Shown here piece after piece: positions 49,510-58,249 of a stretch of 64,000 bases of DNA. Source of the DNA: Acidaminobacterium chupaoyuni (GTDB taxonomy: Bacteria; Bacillota; Clostridia; Oscillospirales; Butyricicoccaceae); the NCBI GenBank assembly GCA_047936785.1, contig CP176394.1. One strand, written 5' to 3'. Positions within the stretch are counted from its first letter, which is position 1, and the number at the start of each line of letters is the position of its first letter. The position numbers and the translations under genes are program-made. The notes below the pieces were generated by a model. It saw nothing but the letters and a program-made list of their open reading frames with translations, did no database searches and was not told the DNA's origin.

Positions 49510-50583
49510 ATGAAAAACACGAAACTCTTTTTACTTGCCATCCTTTTGCTTCTTGGTGGGCTGATCGTCTATCGGTTTTGGGATATTCTCAGCCTGTTTC
49601 TGATTGCTTTGGTGCTGGCCTATCTGTTGATGCCTTTGGTTCGCTTCTTTACCAAACACACCAGGATGAAACGCGGCATCGCTGTTTTTCTGGTGATGCT
49701 GCTTTTCTTTGCCTTGTTAACAGCGATCCTTTCGTTCACCATCCCGGCTTTGGCCACCCAGATCACAGGCTTGGTGCGCACCATTCAAGGGTATGGCTGG
49801 AAACTGGATTCTCTGGTGCGCGAAGGCACCCAATATCTTTCTTCTTTAAAATTGCCTCAACCGCTGCTGGAAACGCTTGAAAATGTGATGCACGCCAGCG
49901 ATTCTTATATTGCTTCTTTCCTCACAGGCCTTGCAGCAGGGCTGCTGAATCTTTCGGGCCGCCTGCTGGATGCCGTGGTGATCGTGGTTGTGACCGTTTA
50001 TTTCATGCTGGACGGCGGAAAAATGATCGATTCTTTTCTTCATACGCTGCCGCCGAAGGCACGCCTGCGCATCAACCCGCTGATCCATTCGATGGATACC
50101 ATCACCCGTGATTACATCCGCTCGAAATGCCTGATCTCTTTTGGCATGGCGGTGGTGATTTATATCGGCCTGAGCATGATCGGCCTGCCTAACGCAATGC
50201 TTTTTGCCGGCCTTTCTTTCATTCTCGATTTTGTGCCCTATTTCGGTTCCATCCTCGCGGGCGTTGTGGAAACCTTTTTCGCTTTTCTGATGTTGGGCCC
50301 CACAAAGGCGGTGATCGTTGCCCTTTTTGTGCTGATCGTTCAGCAGATCGAGGGGAATGTTGTCATCCCGAAAATACAGGGCAATTTAAGCGGCATCCAT
50401 CCCGTGACCGTGATGTTTGCCATTTTGGCGGCGAACCAGATCTGGGGCCCCGCCGGCATGCTGATCGCGGTTCCCATTGCCGCCCTTTGCAAAATCGTGT
50501 TAAAAGAAATCTATCAATATGTTGTGACCCCCGAAGAATCCACCGACAGCAAAGGAGTGATTTCCGATGAATCTTCAATTTGA
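49510..50583 (+). CDS. AI-2E family transporter (YtvI/PerM-like)
   Basis: 357 residues with about eight membrane helices and the family pattern in the last third (GLSFILDFVPYFGSILAG, QQIEGNVVIPKIQG, IWGPAGMLIAVP). Members export autoinducer-2 in Escherichia coli, while others act as Na+/H+ antiporters or have unknown cargo, so function is not settled. A longer frame starts at 49483 but MKNTKLF at 49510 is the better start. The 3' end overlaps the next gene by 17 bp. Confidence 0.85.
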   Translation: MKNTKLFLLAILLLLGGLIVYRFWDILSLFLIALVLAYLLMPLVRFFTKHTRMKRGIAVFLVMLLFFALLTAILSFTIPALATQITGLVRTIQGYGWKLDSLVREGTQYLSSLKLPQPLLETLENVMHASDSYIASFLTGLAAGLLNLSGRLLDAVVIVVVTVYFMLDGGKMIDSFLHTLPPKARLRINPLIHSMDTITRDYIRSKCLISFGMAVVIYIGLSMIGLPNAMLFAGLSFILDFVPYFGSILAGVVETFFAFLMLGPTKAVIVALFVLIVQQIEGNVVIPKIQGNLSGIHPVTVMFAILAANQIWGPAGMLIAVPIAALCKIVLKEIYQYVVTPEESTDSKGVISDESSI

Positions 50584-51817
50584 CTTTGAGAAAAGCGCCC
50601 AGCGGCTGCGGGCCGATATCGACGCCATCGCTGTGAATACCCTGCCCGGCGAAGGCGTTACGCGGCTCCCCTACACCTCCTATGAACACGCCGCGAAAGA
50701 ATATTTGCGCGGCCGCATGGAAGAGATCGGCTTGCAGACCCATTATGACGGGGTGGGCACCCTGATCGGCCGATTGGAAGGCTCTGACCCTTCCCTTCCC
50801 GCCATCATGACGGGTTCTCATATCGATTCCGTTATCAACGGCGGCAAATATGACGGCATTTCAGGCATTGTCTGCGGCCTTGAAGCGCTGCGCCAGATGA
50901 AAGAAAACGGCATTTGCCCCCGTTCTTCCATCGAACTGATCGTTTTCACCGGCGAAGAAGGTTCGCGTTTTTCGGGCGGCCTGATTTCCAGCCGCGCCAT
51001 GATGGGTCTGACCTCCCGCGAAGAACTGGAAGATTGCTTTGATGAAGACGGCCTCAATCTGCGTGAAGCCATCACCAACGCCGGCTATTCCGCCGATTTG
51101 ATTTCCACCCGCCTTGGCTCGAGAAAAGCCTTCCTTGAGCTTCATATCGAGCAGGGCCCCATCTTGGAGCATGAACAAAAGCAGATCGGTGTGGTGAAAA
51201 GCATCGTGGGCAACCAGCGGCTGGATATGACCATCCGCGGCAGCGCGGGCCATGCGGGCAGCACACCCATGGCCTTGCGCAGCGACGCGCTGGTTTCGGC
51301 CTGCACCATCATTGAGCGCCTGGATGCTTATGCCAAAGCCTGCGGCGATGGCACCGTGGCCACCGTGGGCAAACTGAAAGTGCTGCCCGGCGGCTTCAAT
51401 ATCATCCCTGGCGAAGTCACTTTCTCTCTGGATATCCGTTCGCGCGATCTTGCCATTTTAGGGGATATGGTCGCCTATATTGAAATGGTTGCAAACGAAA
51501 CCAAACATCTTTACCACACTGAATGGTCGCTGAAAAGCTATTACATCAAAGAACCTGTCGATATGCACCCTGCGCTGCAGGAATTCATCCGCCGCTCTGC
51601 CGAAGAGGCGGGCTTCACCCAGATGGATCTCTTCAGCGGCGCCGGCCACGATGCCATGGTCATCGGCCCCCACCTGCCCACCGCAATGATCTTTATTCCC
51701 AGTGTCAAAGGCCTCAGCCACCGCCCCGATGAATATACCCCCATTGAAGATCTGGCAAGAGGCACACAGGTTCTGCTTTCCTCGCTTTTGAAAATCGATG
51801 CCTGCGATGCTCTCTAA
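50567..51817 (+). CDS. M20-type amidohydrolase (allantoate/N-carbamoyl-amino acid hydrolase group)
   Basis: 416 residues. Diagnostic segments: GSHIDSVINGGKYDGISG (metal His and Asp), FTGEEGSRFSGGLISSRAM, LELHIEQGPILE, GSAGHAGSTPM and SGAGHDAM. These separate it from peptidase-like M20 enzymes and place it with allantoate amidohydrolase, beta-ureidopropionase and N-carbamoyl-L-amino acid hydrolase; which one cannot be decided. AAAGGAGTG in the preceding gene serves its ATG. Confidence 0.9.
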   Translation: MNLQFDFEKSAQRLRADIDAIAVNTLPGEGVTRLPYTSYEHAAKEYLRGRMEEIGLQTHYDGVGTLIGRLEGSDPSLPAIMTGSHIDSVINGGKYDGISGIVCGLEALRQMKENGICPRSSIELIVFTGEEGSRFSGGLISSRAMMGLTSREELEDCFDEDGLNLREAITNAGYSADLISTRLGSRKAFLELHIEQGPILEHEQKQIGVVKSIVGNQRLDMTIRGSAGHAGSTPMALRSDALVSACTIIERLDAYAKACGDGTVATVGKLKVLPGGFNIIPGEVTFSLDIRSRDLAILGDMVAYIEMVANETKHLYHTEWSLKSYYIKEPVDMHPALQEFIRRSAEEAGFTQMDLFSGAGHDAMVIGPHLPTAMIFIPSVKGLSHRPDEYTPIEDLARGTQVLLSSLLKIDACDAL

Positions 51818-51935
51818 GCTTTTCAAACGCCTTTGATCGACGCTCTGCCGGGTTCCGCTATGACGGAATCCGTTTTACCTTTTTCACATGAACCACCGCG
51901 AAAGCGGCCTGCAATTGATTTTTGGAGGAACGGTT

Positions 51936-52937
51936 ATGAACAGATTGAACGAAGCAGTGGCCGCCGGCCGCCTGAACCTTGGCAGCCGCCTGGTCATGCC
52001 CCCTATGGCCACAGCAAAATCAAGCGAAAACGGCATGGTCACTAAAGAATTATGCGATTATTATGACGAAAAATCAAAAGGCGGCTATTTTGGCCTCATC
52101 ATCACCGAACACAGCTATATCTGCCCCGAAGGCAAAGCTTCCGCGGGCCAGCTTTCCGTTGCGGAAGACAGCGCCATAGATGGACTGAAGCGGCTGACCC
52201 GGGTGATTCACCAAAATGGCAGCAAAGTCATGGCACAGCTCAACCACGCGGGCGGCAACACCTCTCTGGCCATCACCGGCCATCCGCCGCTCAGCGCAAG
52301 CGCCACCGCTTTCTTTCGGGCAAAAAACGATGGTGTGCCGCCCAGAGAAATGGATGAAAACGACATTCAAAAAGTGATCGATGCTTTCTGCGCAGCGTCG
52401 CTCCGCGCCAAAGCCGCGGGGTTTGATGGGGTCGAGATCCATGCCGCCCACGGCTATCTGCTCAACCAATTTTTCTCGCCGCTCATCAACCACCGCGAAG
52501 ACCGTTACAGCGGCAAAACACCGGAAGGCAGAACCCGGCTGATTTTAGAAATTCTTCAGGCGGTGCGCAGAGCGGTGGGCGAAGACTTCCCTCTGGCTGT
52601 TCGCCTTGGCGCCTGTGATTATACCCCCGGCGGCACCACCATCGCCGACAGTGTTTGGGCGGCCGCGGCTTTTGAAAAAGCGGGCATCGATCTTTTAGAT
52701 ATTTCAGGCGGGATGTGCGGATGGCGAAACCCGCTTTCTTCTGAACCGGGTTATTTCAGTGAGATCACTGAAGTCATCAAACAGAAGGTTTCTACCCCTG
52801 TGATCTTAACGGGCGGCATCACCGATGCTGCCGAGGCCAACGATCTTCTCGCCGCCGGCAAAGCCGATCTGATCGGCGTGGGGCGCGCCGTGCTCAACGA
52901 TTCGCTCTGGGCCAAAAAAGCCTTCTCGGCCCAATAG
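51936..52937 (+). CDS. NADH:flavin oxidoreductase, old yellow enzyme family (short form)
   Basis: 333 residues, a single FMN-binding TIM barrel without the C-terminal iron-sulfur/FAD domains of 2,4-dienoyl-CoA reductase. Typical segments: VMPPMATAKS, AQLNHAGGN, GVEIHAAHGYLLNQF with HREDRYSG, and the phosphate-binding GVGRAVLNDS. It reduces activated C=C bonds; substrate unknown. TTGGAGGAA precedes the ATG at 51936. It lies 118 bp after the amidohydrolase gene and may share its transcript. Confidence 0.9.
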   Translation: MNRLNEAVAAGRLNLGSRLVMPPMATAKSSENGMVTKELCDYYDEKSKGGYFGLIITEHSYICPEGKASAGQLSVAEDSAIDGLKRLTRVIHQNGSKVMAQLNHAGGNTSLAITGHPPLSASATAFFRAKNDGVPPREMDENDIQKVIDAFCAASLRAKAAGFDGVEIHAAHGYLLNQFFSPLINHREDRYSGKTPEGRTRLILEILQAVRRAVGEDFPLAVRLGACDYTPGGTTIADSVWAAAAFEKAGIDLLDISGGMCGWRNPLSSEPGYFSEITEVIKQKVSTPVILTGGITDAAEANDLLAAGKADLIGVGRAVLNDSLWAKKAFSAQ

Positions 52938-53030
52938 CGGCGCTTTTCAGCCGCGGCAAAGCAACCCGCCCGCGCCGTGGATGCGCCCGGTCCTTGCAGC
53001 GGCGTCTTTTAAGCAACACATATAAAAAGT

Positions 53031-53079
53031 AAAAAAGATATGGAAAACTTCTGAAAACGAAGATCTCCATATCTTTTTT
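53031..53079. terminator. Bidirectional terminator
   Basis: AAAAGATATGGA and TCCATATCTTTT pair around an inner GAA-containing loop, with T-runs on both strands. It serves the convergent flavin oxidoreductase and rlmH genes. Confidence 0.8.
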
Positions 53080-53127
53080 CATAGCCCATATTGAGCTGTG
53101 TTTGAAGCGCCGCCTCAGTGAGGCACA

Positions 53128-53583
53128 TTATTTGTGATATTTTGTTCCGGCTTCGATCGACAGCGCGCGATAGATCTGTTCCAGAAGCATGACCCTCGCC
53201 AGATGGTGGGGAAAAGTCATCGGCGACATGGAAAGGCGCAGATCTGCCTGCTGTTTGAGCTGTTCTTCCATTCCTTCGGAAGAACCGATGAGAAAACAGA
53301 TTTTCGAGATGCCGCTGTTTTTCACCGCCGCGATTTTTTCGCTCAGTTCCACGCTGCTCAACAGTTTTCCCTCGATGCAAAGCGCGATCACAAAGCTTCC
53401 GCCGGGGATGGCCGCGCGAATTTTAACGGCTTCACGGGCCAGATTCCCTTCTTTGGTGTCTTCGGGGAGCTCGATGATCTCAAGCTTTGCAAAGGCTTGC
53501 AGCCGCTTGCAATATTCGGCACAGGCTTTTTCATAAAAGGCTTCCTTCAATTTGCCCACGCAAATCACACGGATGGTAACCAT
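53128..53583 (-). CDS. rlmH: 23S rRNA (pseudouridine1915-N3)-methyltransferase RlmH
   Basis: 151 residues, SPOUT methyltransferase: IRVICVGKLKEAFYEKACAE at the start, the SAM-binding FLIGSSEGM and the C-terminal SMSPMTFPHHLARVMLLEQIYRA region (described in parts: MTFPHHLARV, LLEQIYRA). It methylates helix 69 of 23S rRNA. About eight residues shorter than the usual 159. It follows walJ by 12 bp, a common pairing in Bacillota. Confidence 0.95.
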   Translation of the reverse strand: MVTIRVICVGKLKEAFYEKACAEYCKRLQAFAKLEIIELPEDTKEGNLAREAVKIRAAIPGGSFVIALCIEGKLLSSVELSEKIAAVKNSGISKICFLIGSSEGMEEQLKQQADLRLSMSPMTFPHHLARVMLLEQIYRALSIEAGTKYHK

Positions 53584-53595
53584 AGCATCGCTCCT

Positions 53596-54372
53596 TTACA
53601 GCAAAACGGGCGAAGCCGTCTGCTTATGGGGCGCCGCGGTAACGATCACCCGGCCTGCCGCACCGATTTGTTTCAGCGCTTCTTCCGTTTCACGCAGCGC
53701 GCAGCGAACGGTGTTGTTATGTTCGCTCAAATGGGCGAGGATCGCCCGCTGCAGCCCTTCTTCGGCCAGCAGTGTCACCGTATGGGCCGCCGTATCGTTT
53801 GAGATATGCCCCTGATCGGATAAGATGCGCTGTTTCAGATAGTAGGGATATTCGCCGTTTTTGAGCATATACACATCGTGGTTGGATTCGAGAAAAACCG
53901 TGTGGGAACCCTTGAGTTTTTCATAAATTTCGGGCGTTATTTTGCCCAGATCGGTGCAATATGTAAATTTGCCGTTACCGTTTTCAAACACGAAGCCACA
54001 GCTGCCTTTGCAATCATGCGGGGTGTCAAAGGCCGTGATCTGCAAATCTTCGAGACAAAACGGAACGCCGGTTTGAAAAGTTTCTATGTTTTCATGGTTG
54101 CATTCGGGCAGCAGCGCGCCATAAGAACCCTCGCTGCAAAGAATGCGCGCTTTGCATTGTTTGGTGAGCACCGGCAGCGCGCTGATATGATCGCGATGGG
54201 TATGGGTGATCAAAATATCGGTGATATCGCCCAGGCAAAGGCCGATCTGCGCCAGAGAGTTTTTGATATATTTGGTGTTGGTGCCCGCATCGATCAGGAT
54301 CTTTCGTGCACCGGCGTCATATAGACCGCAGTTGCCCGAAGAAGAGCTGGCAAAACTGATAAATTGTGTCAT
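53596..54372 (-). CDS. walJ: MBL-fold exonuclease-type hydrolase WalJ (YycJ)
   Basis: 258 residues: FASSSSGNC at the N-terminus, ITHTHRDHISALPVL metal site, FLESNHDVYML and AHLSEHNN are typical of YycJ/WalJ. The family is reported as a 5'-3' DNA exonuclease involved in mismatch repair and coordinated with cell wall genes. Here it is separated from walI by murA and a terminator, and is followed by rlmH. Confidence 0.9.
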   Translation of the reverse strand: MTQFISFASSSSGNCGLYDAGARKILIDAGTNTKYIKNSLAQIGLCLGDITDILITHTHRDHISALPVLTKQCKARILCSEGSYGALLPECNHENIETFQTGVPFCLEDLQITAFDTPHDCKGSCGFVFENGNGKFTYCTDLGKITPEIYEKLKGSHTVFLESNHDVYMLKNGEYPYYLKQRILSDQGHISNDTAAHTVTLLAEEGLQRAILAHLSEHNNTVRCALRETEEALKQIGAAGRVIVTAAPHKQTASPVLL

Positions 54373-54387
54373 AGTATCCCCTATTTG

Positions 54388-54434
54388 AAAAAGCAGACCT
54401 GCCGCCCGGCAAGAGGCGGAAGCCTGCTTTTTTT
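54388..54434 (-). terminator. Terminator between murA and walJ
   Basis: Minus strand AAAAAGCAG...CTGCTTTTT with an inner CCGCC/GGCGG helix. It lies 16 bp before the walJ start, so walJ-rlmH may depend on read-through or on a promoter hidden at the end of murA. Confidence 0.7.
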
Positions 54435-54440
54435 CATTTC

Positions 54441-55736
54441 TTAACCGCGTGCCATCGGAATTTCTTCAATGTCGGGCACAGTGATGCGCCGGATATCGGC
54501 GCCGATACGCGTTAATTTGCCAACAAGATCTTCATAGCCGCGCTCGATGTAGGAAATTTCTTCAATTTCGGTATCGCCGTTGGCCACAAGACCCGCGATC
54601 ACCATTGCCGCGCCGGCGCGAAGATCACAAGCGCGCACCTTGGCGCCGCTCAATTCTTTTACGCCTTCGATAATGGCGATCTTGCCGTCTACCTGAATTT
54701 TAGCGCCCATGCGGCGCAGCTCTTCCACATAGCGGTAACGGTTATCCCACACGCCTTCCGTAATGATGCTGGTGCCTTCCGCCAGGCAAAGGGCGGTGGC
54801 CAGCTGGGGCTGCATATCTGTGGGGAAGCCCGGATAGGGCAATGTTTTGATATTGGTTTTGGTCAGTTTTCCCATGCGGCTGACGCGGATGGAATCATCG
54901 CATTCTTCGATTTCCGCGCCCATCTCGCTGAGTTTGGCCGTGATGCATTCCAGATGTTTCGGAATGACATTCTTGATAAGCACACTGCCGCCCGCGGCTG
55001 TGGCCGCGGCCATATAAGTGCCCGCTTCGATTTGATCGGGAATAATGGAATAGGAACCGCCGTGAAGCTCTTTCACGCCGCGAATTTTGATCACATCGGT
55101 GCCTGCGCCCATGATATCCGCGCCCATCGAGTTCAAAAAGTTTGCCAGGTCAACGATATGCGGTTCTTTTGCCGCGTTTTCAATAACGGTTTGTCCTTCG
55201 GCCAAAGTTGCCGCCAGCATGATATTCATCGTTGCACCGACAGATACCACATCCAGATAAACGCTTGTGCCATGCAGCCCATGGGGCGCGTTGGCATAAA
55301 TAAAGCCGTTTTTGATATCTACCGAAGCGCCAAGCGCTTCAAAGCCCTTCACATGCTGATCGATCGGGCGAACGCCGCCGAAATTGCAGCCGCCCGGCAT
55401 TGCCACCTGCGCGCTGTGATAACGGCTGAGCAGGGTGCCGATCAAATAATAAGAAGCTCTGAGCTTGCGCATCAGCTCTTCCGGTGTTTTGATGTTCTGC
55501 ATTCCGCGGCAATCCACCTCAACAGTGGAAAGATTGATGCGGCGCAGGTTCGCGCCCATCTGCTGAAGGATCTCCAGCTGGATGAGCACATCGCTCACCT
55601 GCGGAAGATTCTCAAGCCGACACACGCCATTGACTAAAATCGTTGCAGGAATGATCGCTACCGCTGCATTTTTTGCGCCGCCGACTGTAAGCTCGCCAAA
55701 TAGGGGTTTGCCCCCATGAATCACTAATTTATCCAC
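54441..55736 (-). CDS. murA: UDP-N-acetylglucosamine 1-carboxyvinyltransferase MurA
   Basis: 431 residues. Adds enolpyruvate from PEP to UDP-GlcNAc, the first committed step of peptidoglycan synthesis. The catalytic, fosfomycin-target Cys117 is in MPGGCNFGGVRPIDQH, with one residue more than the usual GGCxIGxRPID loop. The start is GTG at 55736 behind GGGGAG; an ATG at 55760 has no such site. It has its own promoter and splits the wal genes. Confidence 0.94.
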   Translation of the reverse strand: MDKLVIHGGKPLFGELTVGGAKNAAVAIIPATILVNGVCRLENLPQVSDVLIQLEILQQMGANLRRINLSTVEVDCRGMQNIKTPEELMRKLRASYYLIGTLLSRYHSAQVAMPGGCNFGGVRPIDQHVKGFEALGASVDIKNGFIYANAPHGLHGTSVYLDVVSVGATMNIMLAATLAEGQTVIENAAKEPHIVDLANFLNSMGADIMGAGTDVIKIRGVKELHGGSYSIIPDQIEAGTYMAAATAAGGSVLIKNVIPKHLECITAKLSEMGAEIEECDDSIRVSRMGKLTKTNIKTLPYPGFPTDMQPQLATALCLAEGTSIITEGVWDNRYRYVEELRRMGAKIQVDGKIAIIEGVKELSGAKVRACDLRAGAAMVIAGLVANGDTEIEEISYIERGYEDLVGKLTRIGADIRRITVPDIEEIPMARG

Positions 55737-56005
55737 TTTTCTCAATCTCCCCGGCATCATTACTTATCCAATTTTTAACCGGCGGCTGCCCTTCCCTTGG
55801 CCTCCGCCTTCTTCTATTATTTTCGGTTTGCCCAAAAATATTTAGGAAAACATTGCAGAAACCATTAATTTTTGTCACTGCGCTGTCTGAAATTTTGCTT
55901 TTTTCGGCGCCGCCCATTTTTTCGCGCTGTTTTCAGCACATTTTTGTTTTGCATTCGACGCCGTGAACCGCTTGAAAAACGGTTCTGCCATAAACCATAT
56001 CAAAT

Positions 56006-56026
56006 GGCCTGCGCCAGCGGCGGGCC
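56006..56026. repeat. GC hairpin module of the dispersed repeat
   Basis: GGCC-TG-CGCC-AGC-GGCG-GGCC has exactly the stem-bulge-stem-loop layout of the modules at 24585 and 24674, with changes only in the bulge and loop. The following ATAAAAT...ACTATGG looks like a worn copy of the next module. Confidence 0.65.
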
Positions 56027-56047
56027 ATAAAATCGAGCATAATTTTT

Positions 56048-56076
56048 ACTATGGAATTATTATATCACATTGTCAA
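56048..56076 (-). promoter_or_regulatory. Promoter of murA
   Basis: Minus strand TTGACA (56076-56071), 17-bp spacer, CATAGT (56053-56048). An overlapping extended -10, TGA-TATAAT (56059-56064), could be used instead. Confidence 0.5.
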
Positions 56077-56163
56077 TGAAATTAAAAACAGTTTTGTTTC
56101 ATTTATCCGATAAGATTTTACCATAGCGTCGGCCCGCTCTTATTCAATTCTTACAGAAAAAGA

Positions 56164-56958
56164 CTATTCTTTTGTGTAATTCATCACTTTTCCGGTCTGG
56201 CAGCTTAAATAGACCAGTGTCTCGCCCCAGCGCACCCGCCAGGCAGGGGTCAGCATCACAACGCCGTCTTCGGGCGTTTCCGCGAAATAAACTTCATCCA
56301 CAGTGTTCAGTTCCCCCGTCGGCATTTCCTGGCGATACCAGTTCAAAAGCGCCAGCGCCGTTTCATAATTTTTCTGGCAGCTGCCCGTTACCACCTGCGT
56401 GGTTTCCTGAAGCCATCTTCCGTTGATGCGCACTTCTTCATCTGCCGTTTTGCAGAGCAGCTGCGCGTTTTCCACCCGCCGCCCGCCGATCAGCTGTGTG
56501 AACCGGGTTTCATCCTGATTGGCAACGCGCTCTGCGCCCCGCATCGAAAACCCGGCTTTCTGCAAAAGTTCCCGATAGTCGGCTGCATCCGTCTGCTGTT
56601 TCAGGCGGATCTCTAAAAGGCCGCCGCTGCGAAAAACCGCTTCGCCGTTTTCGCCTTTGCAGCGGATGATGCCGCCGCCCCCGAAAACGGCCTTCTGGCC
56701 CGTCAAGGCTTCGGCCAGCTTTTTTTCAGCTTCTTCGGGCCGCTTCAGCTGCAAAATCACCGGCTGAAATTCACACTCTTTCAAAAGGGAATCTTCAAAC
56801 TCTCCGCCCGATTGATGCAAAAGCGCCAGCACATTTTCCATGGCTTCCGCGCGAGTGACCCGGCTCTTTTCGATCTGCCAGATCAGATTGCCCGCTAAAA
56901 ACAGATTGGTGAGCACCAGCACGCAAATAAGGATCGTTTTGACTTTTTTCCATTCCAT
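56164..56958 (-). CDS. walI: WalI (YycI)-like regulatory membrane protein
   Basis: 264 residues from MEWKKVKTIL. One N-terminal membrane helix (about 7-25) and an extracytoplasmic domain ending in VYLSCQTGKVMNYTKE, typical of YycI. In Bacillus YycI and YycH form a complex that modulates the WalK sensor. It starts one base after the walH stop. Sequence similarity in this family is low, so the call rests on topology and position. Confidence 0.82.
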   Translation of the reverse strand: MEWKKVKTILICVLVLTNLFLAGNLIWQIEKSRVTRAEAMENVLALLHQSGGEFEDSLLKECEFQPVILQLKRPEEAEKKLAEALTGQKAVFGGGGIIRCKGENGEAVFRSGGLLEIRLKQQTDAADYRELLQKAGFSMRGAERVANQDETRFTQLIGGRRVENAQLLCKTADEEVRINGRWLQETTQVVTGSCQKNYETALALLNWYRQEMPTGELNTVDEVYFAETPEDGVVMLTPAWRVRWGETLVYLSCQTGKVMNYTKE

Positions 56959-56959
56959 C

Positions 56960-58249
56960 TTAGCGTTCTCCCGCCGAAGTGGCATAGCTGAGGTAAGGGA
57001 TCAGTTTGTCTTCCGCCGCGTGATAGCGAATCGTAAAGCGCAGATTTTCGGCGTTTGGCTTCACCGCCGCCGCGGCCTGCTGATAAGGCAGCACAGCCGT
57101 TTTTTCGGCCAGACTGATCTTTTTCAACTGAAATTCAAGAAAAATCAGTTTTCCGCCTTTTATATCCGCCCGCACCCAATCCTGCTTTTCTTCGCCCAAA
57201 GGCCGGCCGGCAATGCGATATTCCAGATAAAGCGTGTCGGAACCCTCTTGGGTATGGATGATTTTTTTCAAAGAAACATCGCCAACGCAATCCGTGGCTT
57301 CGGCAACGGCGGATATGATGCGCCCGATCTGCTCGAGCACCGAAACGGTTTCTTTGGGTTTTGTTTCTTCCGCGCCGCCTTCCCCGTTTTGCTGGGTGAA
57401 AACCACACGGCCTTCTTTTTCAAAGCGGAGCACCGCGCCCCCCTGCACATAAACCGCGGCGCCATCGGCCTCTTGATAGGGCGAAGCCTGATAGCGGTTC
57501 ATTTCAAACGCTTCTAAAACGGCGCCCGCGTTTTTTTCATCGATGGCTTCGGGGGCCGAAAACTGATAGCTGTTGAGCTGATAGACCCCGGGGAAAATCA
57601 GTTCATCCGCGCTAAGCATGGAAAATGCCTGATCTTTACCGGCAAAATAAACATCGTTGGGCGAATAGGCCCGCAAAATTTCAAAAAGCAGATCTGTGCC
57701 GGCTTCCGTTGCGCAGCGGTAATAGGCCGCCTGCCCCGCCTGCTGAAACACCAGCCAGATGCGGTTGTCGTCTTCGCAGATCGAGAGATTTGAAAAAGCA
57801 GTGTTGAACCCTTCGGGTGAAGCGTTTGCCCACACGCGGAAAAGATAAAGCGGAATTTCGCCGTCATATTCCAGGCGCAGCGCTTTCCCTTTGGTGGCCA
57901 GCGCAAGATACCTTTCGGCCGAAATCTTCTCGGGCTGTTCGGCAGAACCCACCGCTTCGATCAGCAGCGGGCGCACCTTGTCATAAAGCAGCGTAATATC
58001 CTCCTGCTCCTGCAGCCCGCATACCTCGCCGTCTTTCACGGCCGCCATGCGATAGGGCAGGGCCACCGGCCCGCCCGTGGCGGAAGCCACGGTTTCCTGA
58101 ACGCTTTGCCCGCGCATCCGCTGGGTCAGGCGATAAAGCGGGCCCATCGAAGGCGAAAGCTGCAAGTTGATGGCCAGGTTCAAAAAGAACAAAACCCCCA
58201 GCAGCAAAAGATTGCCCACGATCAGCGCGTTTTTCAGTTTCTCTTTCAT
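56960..58249 (-). CDS. walH: WalH (YycH)-like regulatory membrane protein
   Basis: 429 residues: an N-terminal membrane helix (about 8-28) followed by a large extracytoplasmic region; the layout and place directly after walK identify YycH. It would act with WalI on WalK outside the membrane. The ATG overlaps the walK stop by 4 bp. Divergent in sequence, as usual for the family. Confidence 0.82.
   Translation of the reverse strand: MKEKLKNALIVGNLLLLGVLFFLNLAINLQLSPSMGPLYRLTQRMRGQSVQETVASATGGPVALPYRMAAVKDGEVCGLQEQEDITLLYDKVRPLLIEAVGSAEQPEKISAERYLALATKGKALRLEYDGEIPLYLFRVWANASPEGFNTAFSNLSICEDDNRIWLVFQQAGQAAYYRCATEAGTDLLFEILRAYSPNDVYFAGKDQAFSMLSADELIFPGVYQLNSYQFSAPEAIDEKNAGAVLEAFEMNRYQASPYQEADGAAVYVQGGAVLRFEKEGRVVFTQQNGEGGAEETKPKETVSVLEQIGRIISAVAEATDCVGDVSLKKIIHTQEGSDTLYLEYRIAGRPLGEEKQDWVRADIKGGKLIFLEFQLKKISLAEKTAVLPYQQAAAAVKPNAENLRFTIRYHAAEDKLIPYLSYATSAGER

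Larger units (their letters stand above)
55737..56163. other. Long spacer between walI and murA
   Basis: 427 bp without a supported gene. It contains the murA promoter (56048-56076, minus) and a decayed copy of the dispersed hairpin repeat (56006-56026) in what would be the murA leader. No terminator for walI is obvious. Confidence 0.5.
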
